A stretch of DNA of 64,000 nt, from assembly GCA_035631875.1 (NCBI GenBank), contig DASQHX010000009.1, positions 66,691-130,690 of the forward strand, written 5' to 3'. Numbering within the stretch: position 1 is the first letter of the stretch; every line of letters begins with the position of its first letter. This document shows positions 33,699-44,100 of the stretch, piece by piece. This DNA is from Nitrosopumilaceae archaeon (GTDB taxonomy: Archaea > Thermoproteota > Nitrososphaeria > Nitrososphaerales > Nitrosopumilaceae). A program made the position numbers and the translations under genes. The notes beneath the pieces are model-generated. The model was not told the origin of the DNA. It ran no database searches and saw nothing but the letters and a program-made list of their open reading frames with translations.

Positions 33699-35256
33699 TA
33701 TATGCAGGAGCATTAACGGATCTACTTCTTGCGTAATGTTCCATTATTTCATCTGGTAGTCTTCCATTGAATAGTTCTTTACTCAAGCCTCTCAAATATC
33801 GCATAATTGCCCAAGTTCCAGCCTTTATCATACCATACATGAGTACTTTCATAGGAGGTCCAAACGATTTGTTCCTAATGATTATTGGGATTATATCGTT
33901 TATAACTCGCAAGTTATGTTCCCAACATTTCCAGAATAATGTAAACTGGGCTTCGTTTAGGTTACCAAAGTGCATAGAGTTTTTCTCATTAAAGTCTTGA
34001 TAAAGTAAAGGTGCTACAAGACCGCGCATTCGTGTTTGTTTGAAATCTTCTACTAGGTCTATAGTGTATTTTGTTTCGTCGGGGGTTTCGTCTGGCCATC
34101 CTATTATGAGAGTAGCTGCAGGGAACCAATGATTTTGATTTAATATCTTTGCACCCTCTCGGACAACCCAACCCCATTCATCAGTAGAGAAGGGTTTAGT
34201 TTTTACTCCGAGGTGTTTTTTGACCATTCTTGGTGCAACTGTTTCTATTCCCAGATTTGTCGCAAGCCACTTTTCATTACTCATGCCATTAATTTCTGAC
34301 ATATCGTGTAACAATTTTGGATCAGCACAAACAGCAGAAAATGTCATGTGGGTCGTACCAACAAACCTTGCACCTAGAGATTTTAATCCCCTCCACAGTT
34401 CAGTTATTGCATCATAATTTGGTTGAAAGTTTCGATTGTCACAACCATAAAGCAGCATTTCATCAGAGTGTAACCAGATCGAATCAAATCCATAATTTAG
34501 GTTGATCTTTGCCTCATGCTGTAATCGGTCTAGAGGTAAATCTTTTTTTGATCTCTTATTAACATCACAAAAGTCACAGCCTCGTCCACATCCACGCATT
34601 GCTTCAATCAGTGAGTTTACTGTAGGACCTTGAATAATTGGAATGTTTTGAATGTTTTTAACAAAACAATGCATTAATTCGGGAGCATCACCTTTTTCTA
34701 AATCATGAAATAGATCAAGTGCAAGCTCATCTGCTTCACCTACAACCACAGTATCAATACCGTGAATTTTCATTCTATCAGTTTTTGCAAGTTCCCATGC
34801 ACCATTTCCACCAACAACAACATGAAAATTATATTTTTTCTTCAATTGTATTATACTAGCACACATTCTTTTGAATTTCATTGCAACATAGGAAAGTTTC
34901 TCTGGTGACATTGTTGTAGTAACAGGGGCCATGCCAAGAGGATCCATGACATTTATTCCAACAACTTTTGTGTCAGGACCTATACATTTTTCAAGATTTT
35001 CAGGTTGGGCCACAAAGACTTCATCTCTTTTGTATCCTTGTAAGAGTGCAGATTCTACTCTTCGTAAACCAACTTGGGCTACTTTTGCTTCACCCGTTAC
35101 GGGATCGGTTTCTACACTTGGACAAAATACTTTATCAAAGACCCATTCAGGAAGTACCTCATAAGGACCACATGCAATAAAACCGTAAAGGAAGTTACCT
35201 CTGTAATTAGTCATCAGGCTACGGTCTGCAGTTAAGACTATCCTCTTACCAGCCAT
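33691..35256 (-). CDS. Radical SAM protein with B12-binding-like N-terminal domain
   Basis: This 521-residue protein has an N-terminal Rossmann-like region (about residues 75-215; VVGINVMDPLG, FHVVVGGNGAW, VVVGEADEL) resembling cobalamin-binding domains but without an evident DxHxxG. The radical SAM motif is CGRGCDFC (Cys-x3-Cys-x2-Cys, about residue 234), and the TIM-barrel continues through IIGWPDETPDET. The C-terminal 100 residues contain hydrophobic helices (VLMYGMIKAGTWAIMRYL), which may contact membrane. Enzymes with this layout methylate or form C-C bonds at unactivated carbons; lipid-modifying GDGT ring synthases share it. The substrate cannot be fixed from sequence. Confidence 0.82.
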   Translation of the reverse strand: MAGKRIVLTADRSLMTNYRGNFLYGFIACGPYEVLPEWVFDKVFCPSVETDPVTGEAKVAQVGLRRVESALLQGYKRDEVFVAQPENLEKCIGPDTKVVGINVMDPLGMAPVTTTMSPEKLSYVAMKFKRMCASIIQLKKKYNFHVVVGGNGAWELAKTDRMKIHGIDTVVVGEADELALDLFHDLEKGDAPELMHCFVKNIQNIPIIQGPTVNSLIEAMRGCGRGCDFCDVNKRSKKDLPLDRLQHEAKINLNYGFDSIWLHSDEMLLYGCDNRNFQPNYDAITELWRGLKSLGARFVGTTHMTFSAVCADPKLLHDMSEINGMSNEKWLATNLGIETVAPRMVKKHLGVKTKPFSTDEWGWVVREGAKILNQNHWFPAATLIIGWPDETPDETKYTIDLVEDFKQTRMRGLVAPLLYQDFNEKNSMHFGNLNEAQFTLFWKCWEHNLRVINDIIPIIIRNKSFGPPMKVLMYGMIKAGTWAIMRYLRGLSKELFNGRLPDEIMEHYARSRSVNAPAYTR

Positions 35257-35361
35257 TTCTGTCTTCTTCTTTATACTATGATATAAATCGTTTAGGTCGT
35301 TATCTTCTTTTGACAGATTTTATATTTTGACATATAAATCGGGACAACTTTGTATATTATT

Positions 35362-36081
35362 ATGGGCATATCAGAACCAAGGCATGTAGAAAGACATCAG
35401 AAAGAAATCAGCTCAATTAGAGACTTTGTGTTTGGTTTTGGTGATGGAATCAACACCTCTCTTGGCATTGTTGCAGGAGTTGGCGGTGCAGATGTTTCTT
35501 CAAACATAATTATACTTGCTGCCATTGTAGCAATGTTTACAGGGGCAAAAGCCATGGCTGTACAAAATTATCTTGCAGTAAAAGCACAAACACAGCTATT
35601 ACATTCAGAGATAGAACGAGAAAAATGGGAAATGGAAAATGTTCCAGAAGCTGAAAGACAAGAAATAGAAGATGTTTACAAGGCAAAAGGATTTTCTGGA
35701 AATGAACTTGAGAGAATTGTAAACAAGATAACTTCTGATAAAAAAGTTTGGCTTGATACTATGCTTACTGAAGAATTAAAATTAAACTTGGAAATTATTG
35801 GCAGTCCATTAAAAAGTGCGTTTCGCATGTTTGGATCTTTTCTGATTGGAGGAATATTGCCAATCATTCCATATTTCTTTGCACATGGATATGTACCATT
35901 GCTTGTTGCAATAGCAACCAGTCTATCAGCATCATTTGTAATAGGAGCGGTCAAATCTAGACTTGCCAATCTTAGTATTATCCGTGGTGGATTAGAAATG
36001 GCAGGACTTGGTACTGGTATTGCATTAGTAGGATTTGGAATAGGTTCAGAATTAGCAAATATCGGTATACTCAAACTCTAG
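35362..36081 (+). CDS. VIT/CCC1-family membrane transporter
   Basis: This 239-residue membrane protein has SIRDFVFGFGDGINTSLGIVAG in the first helix, the metal-binding signature of the CCC1/VIT1 iron/manganese exporters. The cytoplasmic helical domain (about 80-140) is rich in Glu (EIEREKWEMENVPEAERQE), as in plant VIT1, where it binds metal. Three more hydrophobic helices follow. It probably moves Fe2+ or Mn2+ out of the cytoplasm. ATG 35362 is chosen over TTG 35350. It is divergent from the radical SAM gene and overlaps larB at the 3' end. Confidence 0.85.
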   Translation: MGISEPRHVERHQKEISSIRDFVFGFGDGINTSLGIVAGVGGADVSSNIIILAAIVAMFTGAKAMAVQNYLAVKAQTQLLHSEIEREKWEMENVPEAERQEIEDVYKAKGFSGNELERIVNKITSDKKVWLDTMLTEELKLNLEIIGSPLKSAFRMFGSFLIGGILPIIPYFFAHGYVPLLVAIATSLSASFVIGAVKSRLANLSIIRGGLEMAGLGTGIALVGFGIGSELANIGILKL

Positions 36082-36853
36082 TTTTTTTTCTAACACTTCT
36101 GTTTGCAATGTTAGCTGCAATAGCACCTGCTCCTATACCATTATCAATATTTACTACAGAAAGTCCAAGTGTACAACTTTGCAGCATTGAAGCAAGTGCT
36201 GCAACTCCCTTTTCTCCATAACCATATCCAATTGATGATGGTACTCCTATTACAGGAATATCTACAAGAGACGAAACTATAGATGGTAAAGCACCTTCCA
36301 TTCCAGCAACTACCACAATTGCATCTACATCTGCTCGTATCATTTTTTTTATTATAGGAAATACCCTATGCAATCCAGCAATACCCACATCATAGCTACA
36401 TGTACACATACAGCCCATTGCTTCTGCTATCAATCTTGCTTCTTCAGCTATACCAATATCTGAAGTTCCAGCAGTCAGTATGCCAACACGGCCACCAGAA
36501 GTCTTTATCATTTTTTTAAAAAACAACACCGATGTAGTATTTTTTCCAAGATTGGTCTTGATCTTATTTTTATTTGAAAAAGAAATGATTTTTTTAAAAT
36601 CATTTTTATTAATTCTTGATACAAGTAGTGGATCAGATCTTGAAATAGCTGCAAGTAATATTTTTTTTAGATCTACTAGTTGTTTTTTTTCTGCAAAGAT
36701 TACCTCAGGAATACCACGCCTAAATTTCCTACCAACATCAAATTTAGCAATTTCTTCTATTTTTTCTACAGAGTGTAAAGAAAGTAGTTTTTTTGCTTTA
36801 GTTACAGAGATCTTTCCTATCTTGAGCGATTCCAGAATTTCTATGAGATTCAA
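36071..36853 (-). CDS. larB: Nickel-pincer cofactor carboxylase LarB
   Basis: LarB carboxylates and hydrolyses nicotinic acid adenine dinucleotide, the first step to the nickel-pincer nucleotide. The 260-residue protein has the larB N-terminal region (KIGKISVTKAKKLL) and a PurE-like C-terminal domain with GILTAGTSDIGIAEEA, YDVGIAGLHR and GMEGALPSIVSSLVDIPVIGVPSSIGYG. It is read toward VIT, with mdh upstream on the same strand (37 bases away), and belongs to the cluster with larC and larE. Confidence 0.9.
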   Translation of the reverse strand: MNLIEILESLKIGKISVTKAKKLLSLHSVEKIEEIAKFDVGRKFRRGIPEVIFAEKKQLVDLKKILLAAISRSDPLLVSRINKNDFKKIISFSNKNKIKTNLGKNTTSVLFFKKMIKTSGGRVGILTAGTSDIGIAEEARLIAEAMGCMCTCSYDVGIAGLHRVFPIIKKMIRADVDAIVVVAGMEGALPSIVSSLVDIPVIGVPSSIGYGYGEKGVAALASMLQSCTLGLSVVNIDNGIGAGAIAANIANRSVRKKTRV

Positions 36854-36890
36854 TGATAACTGTAAATCCTTATTGTAGTTAAAAATCTAA

Positions 36891-37805
36891 TCAGAATTCC
36901 AGACCAGAAATAGCTGTCTTGACGCTTTCAATGCCTTTTTTGAACAATTCTTTTTCATTAGAATCAAGATCTAGTTCAATAATCTTTTCTACACCATTTT
37001 TACCAATAACTGCAGGCACACCAATAGTAACATCAGAATAACTATATTCTCCATCAAGACATGTTGCAACTGGAATTACTTGTTTTGTATCTCTAACTAC
37101 TGCTTCAATTATAGCTGAAATCGCATTTCCAGGTGCATGTACAGTAGCACCCTTTAGTTCTATGACTTTGGCCGCTACTTGTTTTGTATCTTGTACAATC
37201 TCATCGAGTTTTGGTTTTGATAAAATTGATGTAAGAGGAATTCCTGATACAGTGGAATATCTTGCGAGAGGTAACATGTTCTCACCATGTTCACCTATGA
37301 CTAGTGCGCGTATAGAATCACGTGAAAAACCAGTTGCTTGATGTATGAACTGTACAAATCTGGATAAGTCAAGCATTCCACCCATTCCAAATACTCTATT
37401 TTTTTGAAACCCAGATACTTTGTAAGTAAGGTATGCCATTGGATCAAGTGGATTTGTAACCGGTATTATCATAGAATCCTTGGCATATTTTTTTATGTTC
37501 TCTACAACGCCTTTAACAATAGATGCATTAATTTTTAAAAGATCCATTCTTGTCATCCCTGGTTTTCGCCCAGAACCTGCTACCACAACAACAATCTCAG
37601 AGCCTTTCATTTCAGAATAATCGTTTGAACCACGTATATTCACATCAATTCCCTTTTCTGATAACATGTGATTAAGATCCATGGCTTCTCCTTGTGGAAG
37701 GCCTTGCACAACATCCAAAAGAAGAATTTCATCAGAAAGTTTTCGTAACGCAGTAAAAAGTGCAGCTGCACCACCTACTTTACCAGAACCTACAATAGTA
37801 ATCAT
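36891..37805 (-). CDS. mdh: Malate dehydrogenase (LDH-like family)
   Basis: NAD(P)-dependent malate dehydrogenase interconverts malate and oxaloacetate. The 304-residue chain begins with the Rossmann motif [13 protein letters not shown], has [12 protein letters not shown] with substrate Arg, TNPLD and the catalytic His in GEHGENM. Arg rather than Gln at the substrate loop (GRKPGMTR) favours malate over lactate. It is 37 bases upstream of larB on the same strand and divergent from larC, so it sits inside the lar cluster. Confidence 0.9.
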   Translation of the reverse strand: MITIVGSGKVGGAAALFTALRKLSDEILLLDVVQGLPQGEAMDLNHMLSEKGIDVNIRGSNDYSEMKGSEIVVVVAGSGRKPGMTRMDLLKINASIVKGVVENIKKYAKDSMIIPVTNPLDPMAYLTYKVSGFQKNRVFGMGGMLDLSRFVQFIHQATGFSRDSIRALVIGEHGENMLPLARYSTVSGIPLTSILSKPKLDEIVQDTKQVAAKVIELKGATVHAPGNAISAIIEAVVRDTKQVIPVATCLDGEYSYSDVTIGVPAVIGKNGVEKIIELDLDSNEKELFKKGIESVKTAISGLEF

Positions 37806-37870
37806 AAACAGGCGTGATTTTAATCGCTAATTAAACTTCACTATTATATTATAGAATAAAGTCGTGTATG

Positions 37871-37902
37871 AAGTAATTTCTCTGAATTTGATAAAATTAC
37901 TT
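37871..37902. promoter_or_regulatory. Inverted repeat in the mdh-larC intergenic region
   Basis: AAGTAATTT (37871-37879) and its exact inverse AAATTACTT (37894-37902) are separated by 14 bases, midway between the divergent mdh and larC genes. It could be an operator for both directions or a chance AT-rich palindrome. Confidence 0.35.
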
Positions 37903-37929
37903 GAAACCGCACGTGAATTAAAATTACAA

Positions 37930-37938
37930 TTTATATGC
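37930..37938 (+). promoter_or_regulatory. TATA box of larC
   Basis: TTTATATGC is centred 27 bases before the larC ATG at 37961. Confidence 0.5.
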
Positions 37939-37960
37939 ATTCTCATGAGTTTACAATTCT

Positions 37961-39193
37961 ATGGTGTTAATAATAGATCCACAAGTAGCTGGAATTTCAG
38001 GCGATATGCTACTTTCAGCTCTAGTAAGCATGGGTGCAAATAAATCAAAAGTAATTGATGGAGTTCATGTCTCAGAGAACTATCTTTCAGGATCTAAAAT
38101 CCAAAAGATTGACTTTGACAAAATTGTTAATCATGGAATAGAAGCAATTCAACTTTTACTTGATATTAAAGAAAATATTCATGAACGTAAAGGTACTGAC
38201 ATTCAAGAATGTATATTATTAACATCAGATAAAATTGATCTTTCTGAACACGCCAAAGTGTTTGCCAAAGAAAGCATTAGATCGTTGATAAAGGCGGAAT
38301 CAAAAATTCATGGAGAGCCTATGGAATCAGTACATTTCCATGAGGCTTCAAGCATAGATACAGTGGTTGATATAATTGGAACTGCAGTTGCTTTAGATGA
38401 TTTGAATTTTTTCTCAGAAGAGGTAATCACCATGCCAGTAGCAGTGGGAGGAGGCACACTTACTTTTTCACATGGAACGGTATCAAATCCTGCTAGTGCG
38501 ATTTTAGAAATTTTCCGAAATTCAAATATCATAATTTCTGGTGGGCAAATTAAGGAAGAACTCACTACACCTACAGGAGCTAGTCTTCTTGTCAATCTGG
38601 CAGATAGTTGTGCAGAATTTTATCCTGCAATGAGAGTAAAATCAATAGGATATGGGTCAGGAAAGAAAAAATTTGATGGATTTCCTAACGTGCTTAAAAT
38701 TGTAAAAGCTGACAAGACAGAACAATTTCAACAAGATACAGTACAAATACTTGAGACAAATCTTGATGATATTTCTGGCGAAGTTTTGGGCCACATGATT
38801 GATAAAATAATTGCAAATGGAGCAAAAGATGTTACAGTAGCTCCTGCTATAACGAAAAAAGGCAGGCCGACAAATCTAGTTTCTATTATATGTGATTCTA
38901 GTTCTATAAATGCCATTCTCGATACTTTGATCTCTGAAACAGGTACATTAGGAATAAGAATTAGATCATCATCTAGGTTTGTTGTACCAAGAGTAACTAT
39001 TTCTGTGCCTGTAATAATCTATGGAAAAAGTTTTACAGTAAGATGCAAAATGGTAAAAAATCAGGATATTATACAGCACTTCAAAGTGGAAGCAGTAGAT
39101 ATTAAATTAATTGCAGATTCACTTTCAATATCATTTAAAGATGCAAACGAGTTTATTAGAACTGAGATCAAGCAAAAATTGAGTTTGAAATGA
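37961..39193 (+). CDS. larC: Nickel insertion protein LarC
   Basis: LarC is a CTP-dependent cyclometallase that inserts nickel into the pyridinium dithio-mononucleotide to complete the pincer cofactor. The 410-residue protein starts LIIDPQVAGISGDML (family DP-x-GISGDM) and contains GAxxV-type metal-handling HFHEASSIDTVVDIIG, ETNLDDISGEVLGHMIDK and TKKGRPTNLVSIIC. It is full length in one frame; in some lactobacilli larC is made by a programmed frameshift, not needed here. It overlaps larE (ATGA). Confidence 0.92.
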   Translation: MVLIIDPQVAGISGDMLLSALVSMGANKSKVIDGVHVSENYLSGSKIQKIDFDKIVNHGIEAIQLLLDIKENIHERKGTDIQECILLTSDKIDLSEHAKVFAKESIRSLIKAESKIHGEPMESVHFHEASSIDTVVDIIGTAVALDDLNFFSEEVITMPVAVGGGTLTFSHGTVSNPASAILEIFRNSNIIISGGQIKEELTTPTGASLLVNLADSCAEFYPAMRVKSIGYGSGKKKFDGFPNVLKIVKADKTEQFQQDTVQILETNLDDISGEVLGHMIDKIIANGAKDVTVAPAITKKGRPTNLVSIICDSSSINAILDTLISETGTLGIRIRSSSRFVVPRVTISVPVIIYGKSFTVRCKMVKNQDIIQHFKVEAVDIKLIADSLSISFKDANEFIRTEIKQKLSLK

Positions 39194-39990
39194 CAAAGAT
39201 TGATGAATTGATTAATTGGTTTAATGGACAATCTAAAGTGCTTGTTGCATTATCTGGTGGGGTAGATAGTGCGCTTGTTGCATATGCAGCACATAGATCA
39301 CTTGGAAACTCGGCAATTGCAATTACAGCTGATTATAAGACGTTGGCACAAGAGGAATTAGAATCTGCAGAAAAAATTTGCTTAGAAATTGGAATCAAGC
39401 ATATTGTAATTCAATATAATGAACTTGAAAATCCTGAATTTGTAAAAAATGATAACACTAGATGTTTTCATTGTAGAAATGAACTTTCAGAACATCTTAA
39501 TGAAATCTCTAAAAAAGAGAATGCCAGTATCATCGTGGACGGTACTAATCTTGATGATCTAAGAGAATACAGACCTGGAATAAAGGCTCTAAAAGAAAAT
39601 GGGGTTAGGAGTCCACTTGTAGAGACAGGGTTTACAAAAGAGAATGTTAGAGAATATGCACAAAAAGTCGGTTTATCAGTATACGATAGACCATCAAACT
39701 CTTGTCTTGCGTCTCGTATTCCATGGGGACAAGAAGTAACAGTAGAAAGACTTGCAAGAATTGAGATGGGCGAAATTTTGGTCAAGCAGTTTTTTGGAGT
39801 ACGACAAGTTCGTGTACGTGATTTTAATGGTGTTGCAAAAATTGAAGTGGAGCAGAAAGAAATAAACCTACTTTCTGATCAAACAAAATTATCAAAACTC
39901 ATTGAGAGGTTAAAACAGATTGGATTCACATCCGTTATTGTAGACCCAGAAGGATACAGACCTGGAAAGCTCAATGTGATAGTAGATTGA
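39190..39990 (+). CDS. larE: Sulfur transferase LarE
   Basis: LarE adds sulfur atoms to the LarB product. The 266-residue protein carries the PP-loop ATP-binding motif ALSGGVDSALVA. Three cysteines at 92 and 95 (NTRCFHCRNE) and 172 (SNSCLASRIPWG) match the set used to bind a [4Fe-4S] cluster in one LarE class, in contrast to the sacrificial single-Cys type of Lactobacillus. The start overlaps larC and the stop overlaps the cysteine desulfurase gene, so the three are translationally coupled. Confidence 0.9.
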   Translation: MTKIDELINWFNGQSKVLVALSGGVDSALVAYAAHRSLGNSAIAITADYKTLAQEELESAEKICLEIGIKHIVIQYNELENPEFVKNDNTRCFHCRNELSEHLNEISKKENASIIVDGTNLDDLREYRPGIKALKENGVRSPLVETGFTKENVREYAQKVGLSVYDRPSNSCLASRIPWGQEVTVERLARIEMGEILVKQFFGVRQVRVRDFNGVAKIEVEQKEINLLSDQTKLSKLIERLKQIGFTSVIVDPEGYRPGKLNVIVD

Positions 39991-41144
39991 TATATCTAGA
40001 TAACGCCGCATCGACTCCAGTACACGAAAAAGTAATTGAAGAGATGATTCCATATTTCAAAGAACAGTACGGAAATCCCTCATCTATTCACAAGTATGGT
40101 CGTCTTGCCAACATTGCAATTCAAAATGCAAGAAAAAGAATTGCGTCATTGATAAATGCGGAAAGCAGTGAGATGCTCATAACATCGGGAGGAACAGAAT
40201 CAAACAATACTGCGCTTTATGGAATTGCACATCATAACATGGGTAAACACATCATAACATCATCAATAGAACACGATGCAATACTGGAACCATGTAAACG
40301 ACTTGAGGAAGAAGGTTTTCAGATAACATATCTTCCTGTGGACAAATATGGTCTTGTAAATCCAGAAGATGTTGAAAAAGAAATTTCGCATGATACTTGT
40401 CTTGTCAGTATAATGTTTGCCAATAATGAAGTGGGCACCATTCAGCCAATTACAGAGATTGGGAAGATCACACAAGCAAAAAAAATTGTATTTCATACAG
40501 ATGCAATACAAGCTGCAGGAAAAACTCCAATTAATGTAAAGGATCTTGGCATAGACTTGTTATCTATATCTTCTCATAAAATAAATGGACCAAAAGGTGT
40601 TGGCGCGTTATACATCAAAAAAGGTGTTAAAATTGATCCTCTCATTTTGGGCGGCGGTCAAGAAAATGGTCTGCGTTCAGGAACAGAAAACGTGGCAAGT
40701 ATTGTGGGTTTTGGCATGGCGTGCCAACTTGCAAATGATAACATTGTACAAAATCATGAACATTTTAAAAAATTAGGTATGAAGCTTATCAATGAGGTTT
40801 TAAAAGAAATCCCACATACCAAACTTAATGGTCATCCTGAAAAAAGAATACCAAATAACATTCATTTTACATTCCTTGGTGTAAATGGTGAGGATCTAAT
40901 AATCAAACTTGATGAAAATAAAGTTGCTGCATCAACCGGTTCCGCTTGTTCTGTGAAAGTACAAAAAGCATCACACGTACTTAGAGCCATGGGATTTTCT
41001 CATGAACAAATAACGGGATCTCTGCGTTTAACTATTGGAATAACAAACACAGAAGAAGAGATTAATGAAACTGTTCAAGTCTTAAAAAAAGTAGTAAAAG
41101 AATTACGTACAGTTTCACCATACAAAGAAAAATATAATTTTTAG
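39987..41144 (+). CDS. iscS: Cysteine desulfurase (IscS/NifS family)
   Basis: This PLP enzyme releases sulfur from cysteine as a persulfide. The 385-residue chain has the PLP Lys198 in SSHKINGPKG, the GGTESNN phosphate-binding motif and the active Cys321 in STGSACSVK. TTG at 39987 overlaps the larE stop. Overlap with larE suggests it supplies sulfide or persulfide for the cluster-type LarE, while possibly also serving Fe-S assembly in general. Confidence 0.92.
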   Translation: MIYLDNAASTPVHEKVIEEMIPYFKEQYGNPSSIHKYGRLANIAIQNARKRIASLINAESSEMLITSGGTESNNTALYGIAHHNMGKHIITSSIEHDAILEPCKRLEEEGFQITYLPVDKYGLVNPEDVEKEISHDTCLVSIMFANNEVGTIQPITEIGKITQAKKIVFHTDAIQAAGKTPINVKDLGIDLLSISSHKINGPKGVGALYIKKGVKIDPLILGGGQENGLRSGTENVASIVGFGMACQLANDNIVQNHEHFKKLGMKLINEVLKEIPHTKLNGHPEKRIPNNIHFTFLGVNGEDLIIKLDENKVAASTGSACSVKVQKASHVLRAMGFSHEQITGSLRLTIGITNTEEEINETVQVLKKVVKELRTVSPYKEKYNF

Positions 41145-41181
41145 ATCTAATATAAACATTGTAATTTAAACAGATAATTGT

Positions 41182-44100
41182 TTATTTAGAAATAACTTCT
41201 ACACTATATGTTGTTTTTTGTGTAAGAGGTAATGCAACTCCATTTTTATCCCATACAAAAATTTCTACAGTATATTTGCCTACAGAGTTAGGAGTCCAAG
41301 AAAGTTCTGCTGTTTTTGTGCTTGCAGGATCAACGTATCCATTTACCAAATTGATATACACAACTCTATCGTTTTCATCTTTTATTTGTACAATATATGA
41401 ATAACCTTTTGTCAACAGGTTATCGTTATTTGAAATCTGTGTTACAAAATTTAGATTTGTTCCAACTGTTGGTTTTTCCAATAGTGGTCTATCATAATTA
41501 TCTGTCATCTGTGGATTTATACTGATTGTAGATGATGTGGTTTGAGTTTGCTGAGTTGTAGAAGAAGGCGTTGAGATAGGATAAGATTGGGTAGGAGGTG
41601 AAGGAGACAGACCTACAATAATAGATCGTCCTAAAGCATCTCTGAAATCATGATACCATACTTGAACGCTTCCTCCTATTGGAGAAATTAATGCGGTTCC
41701 ATCTTCACTACAAATTTGTGTTGGCATACCAAAGCTTCCTTTGAAAATTCCAGTACCTGGACCAGTTTCAGTAAGAGCAAATCCTGTTGAAGCAAGACCC
41801 CCGTGAAAAACACCACCTACTGTACAGTGATGAAATCTGAATCCTTTAATCCAGACTTCTAAGAGTATGTTACCACTTGAATCTCCTACCGTATCATCTG
41901 CAGGAGAGTTGGGATCATTTACTGTAGTATAAGTCTGAATTGCATTCGGATCCGTGTTAAGATCTGGATCGTTTAGAGTTATAGTGACAGGTCGCCCAAG
42001 TCCATAGCTTTGTGAATCAAGTGTAACTATTCCTGTGTGCGTTTGAATACCAGATTGTAAACTTGAAATGTTATTTCCTCCGCTAGCTGAAACACCTGAG
42101 ATTGAAAGATGTACTGCGTTATTATCTGTCAATTGATCATTTACAAGAAATTTTATATCCTGACCAAATGTTCTGAGACTTTTGATTAAATTCGGATCAT
42201 ACTGATTTAATTGATTTGTAATTGCATATTCCAAAGTCCCTGTAAATATACTGGAGTTGGCAGATGTTTCTTGTAGTTCAGCTCTGTATATCGCATTGTT
42301 TATTTTTTGATTATTTTGATTTCCAAAAGAGAACAAATCAAACACAATTGGTTCAGTTCCACTTGATATTGTTCCTCCATTTGATGGACTGCCAGATGTA
42401 TCAAAATTAATTTCTAAAAACACTGGAGATGATGAAGATATTGCATTTATTGCAGCTACATTAGCATCACTTATTTGGACAAGGCCATTTCTAGATGATA
42501 TGCTGCCCGGAGTTAGTATCTGAACTGGGTTATTTCCTAAAGCACCAAAGTATAGAGTCATGCTAGTATCTGAAAATGAGTTAATTCCAAGTTGAAGCTG
42601 AAATGATCTTAGATCATAATTTATCCAATTGGTTCCACCTGAATTTGGTTGACTTGTATCAATAAACAGACTTTTCAGGGTTTGTTCTGTGATTCCAAGA
42701 TTTAATATAATTTTCTTAAAAGGACCACTGGGTGAAGAGGTAGTATCAATTATCAATCTAGCAGAATTTGAGTCAGGTACATTAGATGGAACCGATATTC
42801 CTCCAGCAAAGCCAGCAGAACTTGGATAAAATTGTACGTTTGATGCACTATTCAATGTAACTGGATTTCCAAGTTTTAGTGTAGGTAATATTGCAGAGCT
42901 TCTAAAATCATCCAGACGTTCAACTATTGCTCCATTAAGGTTTTGATTACTATCTACAAGCGTTATTATTGCTTTTTGACCAGGATTAAATTGTCCACTT
43001 GGTGCAACAAGAGACAGTGTTGGTTTCTGATTAGAATTTAATTGCACATTTGGAGGTGTACCAAGAGATAGATCCGCATTAGCAGTACCAGATAATATTG
43101 AAGTAGATTGTGAATTGTAAGATATAGAAGCCGATTGACCCCTTGGTGCATTATTTAAAATTCCAATTGCAGATGTACTGGCATACGAGCTTTCAAAAAT
43201 TCCTGAATTTGGTGCAGTTTCTACAAATGTTACCAATTTATTATAGGTAGCTCCACTTGTGATTGAAGTAGTGGTTTGAAGTTGATTTGTTTTCAATTGT
43301 GCTACAGCACCTAAATTCATTTCGACATGTCCGTTATCTTTGAAGCCTAAGCTGCTAAGATTTGGGTACAAGTTTACTAATCCTGCTGGACTAGGAACAG
43401 AACCAGATTCTGGAAATGCTTGATAGAAGGTTGCTTCTGGAGAATTAACATTGAATGTCCAAGAATTTATGGCGGTAGGATCTTCATTGAGTTGCATATC
43501 ATTTATTGTTGCAAAGACATCAGAGCCTTGCGGATAATTAGTTCTGTCAAGTTTCGAGGAAATGTCCGTCATGTCGTCATATGTCAGATTTACAGTTTCA
43601 GAGCCTCCAGCTTTATCATATTCTATAGTTACATTATTACTAAAAGTAAAAAGCTGGACAAGTGGCCATGCATTTGGATTTATCCCAATCTGACCAGTTT
43701 TCACTCCAGAATTCATGTTAAGACCAGGAGGATTTCTAATCACACTCATTTGATCGGTAGGAGGGCCTAGAACACCAGTACATGCAGTAAATGATGCGGT
43801 ACCTTGGGTTGCACCTGTTATTCCATTATTTGGAATTGCAACACCGTCAGTTTGTGAAAAACTGACTCCTAATACAGATGGATCAGTACTCCTGTCACAA
43901 AAGACACCAAAGTCTAAGTTTTGACCAGCTGTTCCAGGTAATGAAATTTGATCTGCTTGCTTTGCTTTGTCTACGTTAGCAAAAAATGCATACCATGCTC
44001 CACTAGAGCCTTGCACCATCCTAAGTGGACTTCCGTTTAATGTAACGGTTGGTTCACCTAGTTGTTGATCAACTGGACTAATACTACTATCTCTTACAAC

